Below, piece by piece: positions 7,617 through 10,000 of a DNA stretch of 10,000 bases. The position numbers were made by a program, and so were the translations under genes. This stretch comes from Anaerolinea sp. (GTDB taxonomy: Bacteria; Chloroflexota; Anaerolineae; Anaerolineales; Anaerolineaceae): assembly GCA_020216845.1 (NCBI GenBank), contig JAIWNK010000090.1, forward strand, positions 1-10,000, given 5' to 3'. The notes under the pieces are model-generated. The model ran no database searches and was not told the DNA's origin. It saw only the letters and a program-made list of their open reading frames with translations. How positions within the stretch are numbered: the stretch's first letter is position 1; each line of letters opens with the position of its first letter.

Positions 7617-8522
7617 TTGCAGCGGTTGAAGCGAGGGTTGTATTGGGCGGGCCTTTTGTTGGGCGGAGGGCTGTTCCTTTATCAGCTTTGGGTTGGCCTA
7701 AAAGGACTCCAAGGGATATCCTTTGGTTGGAAGTCTGTGCTGCAATTGGCGGCAGCAACCGCACTGATGTTGATGGTGGTTGGCTTGCAAATGCTCAACT
7801 GGCGGTTTATCCTTGTGGCGTTTGGCTTCAAAATTCGATTGGGTCAAATCTTTGAAGGATACGTGTTATCTTTCTTGCCACGTTACATTCCTGGTTCGGT
7901 GTGGGGCTATCTGAGCCGGAGTGAGTGGTTGCATCAACAGCATCAGGTGCCCTATCTGGTCAGCAATGTGTCATCCTTGATTGAGGTGGGCGCCTCTTTT
8001 TTGACATGCGTCATGGTGACTGGCTTGATCACAGGGCCACGCTTCCCTGTTGCTGTGCTCGGGGTGTTGGGGTTGAGCGTGGCAAGTTGGCTGGTTGTGC
8101 GGCGGGCAGCCCGGCTGTTTTTGCTGCGCAACCCCAAATGGCAACGGATTGGAGCGTCTCTGTTGGGGTTGTCATGGGGCGCCTGGGTTGGCTGGTTGTT
8201 GAATTGTTTGGTACAATGGTTTTTGCTTGGCTGGGTGACCTTGTTGTGCGTTGCCGCGGTTGGAGGAAGCTTTTCAACGCAGTGGGCGCTGGCGGCGTCC
8301 GTCTTTGGTTTGGCCTGGTTCATTGGCCTGGTAATTTTGTTCGTCCCTGCCGGTTTGGGGGTTCGCGAGTTTGCTTTCAAAAACTTTTTGCAGCTTTTTC
8401 TGGTTGTGCCCAACCCAATTGCTGCTTTGGCCGTTGTGCTGATTCGTTTGCTGTATTCGTTTGCCGAATTGACCTGGTTGTTGGGGGCCTTATTGGTCAA
8501 GAGATTGATTCGGGCAAGATAA
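7617..8522 (+). CDS. Flippase-like integral membrane protein (LPG synthase TM family)
   Basis: A 301-aa, almost wholly hydrophobic protein with about eight predicted helices (for example 7-27, 43-66, 118-139, 145-163, 183-206, 222-245, 264-280, 283-296). RYIPGSVWGYLSR at 89-101 and LFVPAGLGVREFAF at 241-254, followed by Arg277, match the conserved pattern of the lysylphosphatidylglycerol synthase transmembrane / UPF0104 family (PF03706). Members include the membrane half of MprF and AglD-like proteins of glycan clusters. There is no soluble aminoacyl-transfer domain, so it is not a complete MprF. In this context it probably helps move or present a lipid-linked glycan, but that is inference. 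The start is TTG at 7617 with GAGGGA (7608-7613) just before it. Leucine is mostly coded by TTG, in line with other genes of the cluster. It is the last gene of the apparent operon. Confidence 0.8.
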   Translation: MQRLKRGLYWAGLLLGGGLFLYQLWVGLKGLQGISFGWKSVLQLAAATALMLMVVGLQMLNWRFILVAFGFKIRLGQIFEGYVLSFLPRYIPGSVWGYLSRSEWLHQQHQVPYLVSNVSSLIEVGASFLTCVMVTGLITGPRFPVAVLGVLGLSVASWLVVRRAARLFLLRNPKWQRIGASLLGLSWGAWVGWLLNCLVQWFLLGWVTLLCVAAVGGSFSTQWALAASVFGLAWFIGLVILFVPAGLGVREFAFKNFLQLFLVVPNPIAALAVVLIRLLYSFAELTWLLGALLVKRLIRAR

Positions 8523-8608
8523 TACCAATGGGTTATTGCCAGAAACGGATGAGTTGATTAAACTATGGCTAGTTAGTTATCCTGTCATACTCAAAAAAGG
8601 AGTGAAAC
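8523..8608 (+). promoter_or_regulatory. Leader of the secreted-protein gene with strong ribosome binding site
   Basis: This 86-base spacer ends with AAGGAG (8597-8602) six bases before the ATG at 8609, a strong Shine-Dalgarno site that fixes the start. A promoter is expected because the downstream gene differs in function from the glycan cluster, and TTGATT (8554-8559) could be a -35, but no convincing -10 at proper spacing was found. Confidence 0.55.
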
Positions 8609-10000
8609 ATGAAGCTTTCCCGTATTTTGATGGCCTTTGTGGCCCTGGTTTTAGTGGCTGGTGTGAGCTTTGGCGCTACTTCTGCCCAAGCAACCACCAA
8701 GGCTTTGGCGACCAACTACACGTTGGTAAACCTCAGCCCGACGTCTACCGATGCGACCGTTTACTACTATCTGCAAGACGGGTCGCAGTGGAAGGCCCCC
8801 GATAACCTAACCATTGCGGGCAATGGCGGTCAGGCAATCGTTCGCCAATATAACGATGCTGCTTTACCCGCTGGTCGTGGTTCAGCAATGGTTACCTCCA
8901 TGCAACCGCTGGCCGGTTTGGTGCAGCAGATTGTTGATCCGGCTGTTTCACAAGTTCCGACCTCGGGCGCGTATGTGGCGATTAACACCGGCAGCTCCAA
9001 GTTCTATCTGCCTCAGGTGGCTCGCAATGCTAGCTCGGCGACCGGCAATGCCAATTCCTGGATCATTATCCAGAACCTTGGCGACACTCCTGTGAATGTG
9101 GCGGTTGAGTTCACCAAGTACGGTGCCTCTACTCCTTTCTACACCAAGAACCTTACCGGGATTGCTTCGGGCGCTTCCTACTATTACGACCTGTCGCTGG
9201 AGACGAACCTGGATGCTGGCTTCTATAGCGCTTCGATTGACGCTGGCACCGGCACCATTGGTGTGGTTTCCGACTTGTTCTTCGGTGCTGATGGTTTGAT
9301 GGCGTTCAACGCCTTTGCGCAGGAAGCAGTGGCTTCAAGCTGGAAGATCCCGTTGGTCTACTCTCGCTTGACCAATACATTGACGACCTCGGTGATTGTT
9401 CAGAACCTGGATGGTGCAAGCTTGCCCGTGGGCGATGTTTCCATGGTTTGTACGCCTGACCCATCTTCTCCCGATCAGTCCACCCTGAATATCTCCAATA
9501 CGGCGGCTATTCCGGATAAGGGCATCTTGGCCTGGAATACCCTCACGCAGACTTCCATCTTCCCGGCCAACTGGTATGGCCCCTGCACGGTCTCCTCTGC
9601 TTCCGGTGGGAACATCGTTGCGCTCTTGCTCTACCGCTACACCGGCACGGGCGATCAGGCTGGTTACGAAGCTATCCCCGGCACGGCGACCGACACCAAG
9701 GTGTTTGTCCCATTGGCTGCCAAGACCCTCAGCAACAAGTTCTGCACCGCCATCACGGTCATGAATCTGAGCAACTCAGCGATCACCGTGAATATGACCT
9801 GGACGGGCGCTGGCTCCTTCTCCACCTACACCGAGACGGCTGTTGCCATTCCGGCCAATGGTTCAGTGATCCGCAACCTGTGCATGTCCAGCCAGCCAAC
9901 GGGTGTTCCGATGCCCGCCGGTTGGACGGGTACCTTCTCTGCCACTGGCACGGGCCCGATTTCGGCTTACGTAGCCAACCGCTACAATCCCTCCAGCGGC
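8609..10000 (+). CDS. Secreted multi-module beta-rich surface protein, 3' end outside the window (partial)
   Basis: An open frame of 464 codons runs from ATG 8609 to the last base of the window with no stop, so the C-terminus is missing. Residues 1-28 form a typical signal peptide: MKLSR, a hydrophobic stretch, and cleavage likely after AQA at 26-28. The mature part is rich in Thr, Ser, Ala, Gly, Asn and aromatic residues and is built of divergent tandem modules. Each has a hydrophobic strand ending in a [Q/M/V]NL motif: VNL (Leu42), QNL (Leu157), QNL (Leu267), MNL (Leu387), a period of 110-120. Modules 2-4 open with related L-P or I-P strands (FYLPQVA 132-138, KIPLVYS 246-252, FVPLAAK 366-372) and end with a strand closing in FFG, YRY or NRY. 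Alternating hydrophobic strands suggest beta-sandwich or Ig-like folds. Four cysteines occur, all in modules 3 and 4. Function unknown; a surface, adhesion or S-layer-associated role is possible. No catalytic motif or anchoring signal is visible in the available part. Confidence 0.85.
   Translation, partial: MKLSRILMAFVALVLVAGVSFGATSAQATTKALATNYTLVNLSPTSTDATVYYYLQDGSQWKAPDNLTIAGNGGQAIVRQYNDAALPAGRGSAMVTSMQPLAGLVQQIVDPAVSQVPTSGAYVAINTGSSKFYLPQVARNASSATGNANSWIIIQNLGDTPVNVAVEFTKYGASTPFYTKNLTGIASGASYYYDLSLETNLDAGFYSASIDAGTGTIGVVSDLFFGADGLMAFNAFAQEAVASSWKIPLVYSRLTNTLTTSVIVQNLDGASLPVGDVSMVCTPDPSSPDQSTLNISNTAAIPDKGILAWNTLTQTSIFPANWYGPCTVSSASGGNIVALLLYRYTGTGDQAGYEAIPGTATDTKVFVPLAAKTLSNKFCTAITVMNLSNSAITVNMTWTGAGSFSTYTETAVAIPANGSVIRNLCMSSQPTGVPMPAGWTGTFSATGTGPISAYVANRYNPSSG

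Noticed and set aside
8513..8540. Imperfect hairpin overlapping the stop of the flippase-like gene (GGCA/TGCC, ATAA/TTAT and CC/GG pairs)
   Set aside because: The stem is interrupted by bulges and no T run follows, so I do not call it a terminator.
8006..8557. 183-codon plus-strand open frame overlapping the flippase-like gene
   Set aside because: It is out of frame with a gene that has clear membrane-family motifs; it shows no recognisable domain.
8814..9764. Several short plus-strand open frames in the last 1.4 kb
   Set aside because: They are out-of-frame shadows of the long secreted-protein frame that begins at 8609 and stays open to the window end.
1..10000. Possible defence system, CRISPR array, mobile element or tRNA
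   Set aside because: I saw no direct-repeat array, transposase, integrase, terminal inverted repeats or tRNA-like cloverleaf on reading either strand.

Overview
The window looks like chromosomal DNA of a moderately GC-rich bacterium. Gene style, TTG/GTG starts and the mix of envelope genes would fit a Chloroflexota (Anaerolineae-like) genome, but that assignment is an inference and no marker gene is present. All genes read on the + strand. I see no RNA gene, CRISPR array, insertion sequence or phage gene.

Region 1 (1-3090): the last 39 codons of a glucose-1-phosphate adenylyltransferase (GlgC-like). A complete 965-aa P2A-type (SERCA-like) calcium-transporting ATPase follows 21 bases later behind a strong ribosome binding site, and a clear intrinsic terminator closes the unit.

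Region 2 (3091-8522): an envelope-glycan cluster. In order it holds a membrane-anchored alkaline-phosphatase-superfamily enzyme (sulfatase / LtaS / phosphoethanolamine-transferase type), a GT4 glycosyltransferase, two class I SAM-dependent methyltransferases and a multi-pass flippase-like protein of the lysylphosphatidylglycerol synthase membrane family. The last four genes are tightly packed (gaps of 4 and 12 bases, one 17-base overlap) and probably form one transcript. Together they suggest synthesis, methyl modification, head-group decoration and membrane handling of a lipid-linked or secreted glycan; the product cannot be read from the sequence. The first gene has an in-frame TAG at 4775-4777, followed by 37 more codons that look like a genuine C-terminus.

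Region 3 (8523-10000): an 86-base spacer, then a long open frame from 8609 that is still open at the window end. It encodes a secreted protein with a signal peptide and at least four divergent tandem modules of about 115 residues, probably a cell-surface or extracellular beta-sandwich protein of unknown function. This is the least characterised gene in the window.
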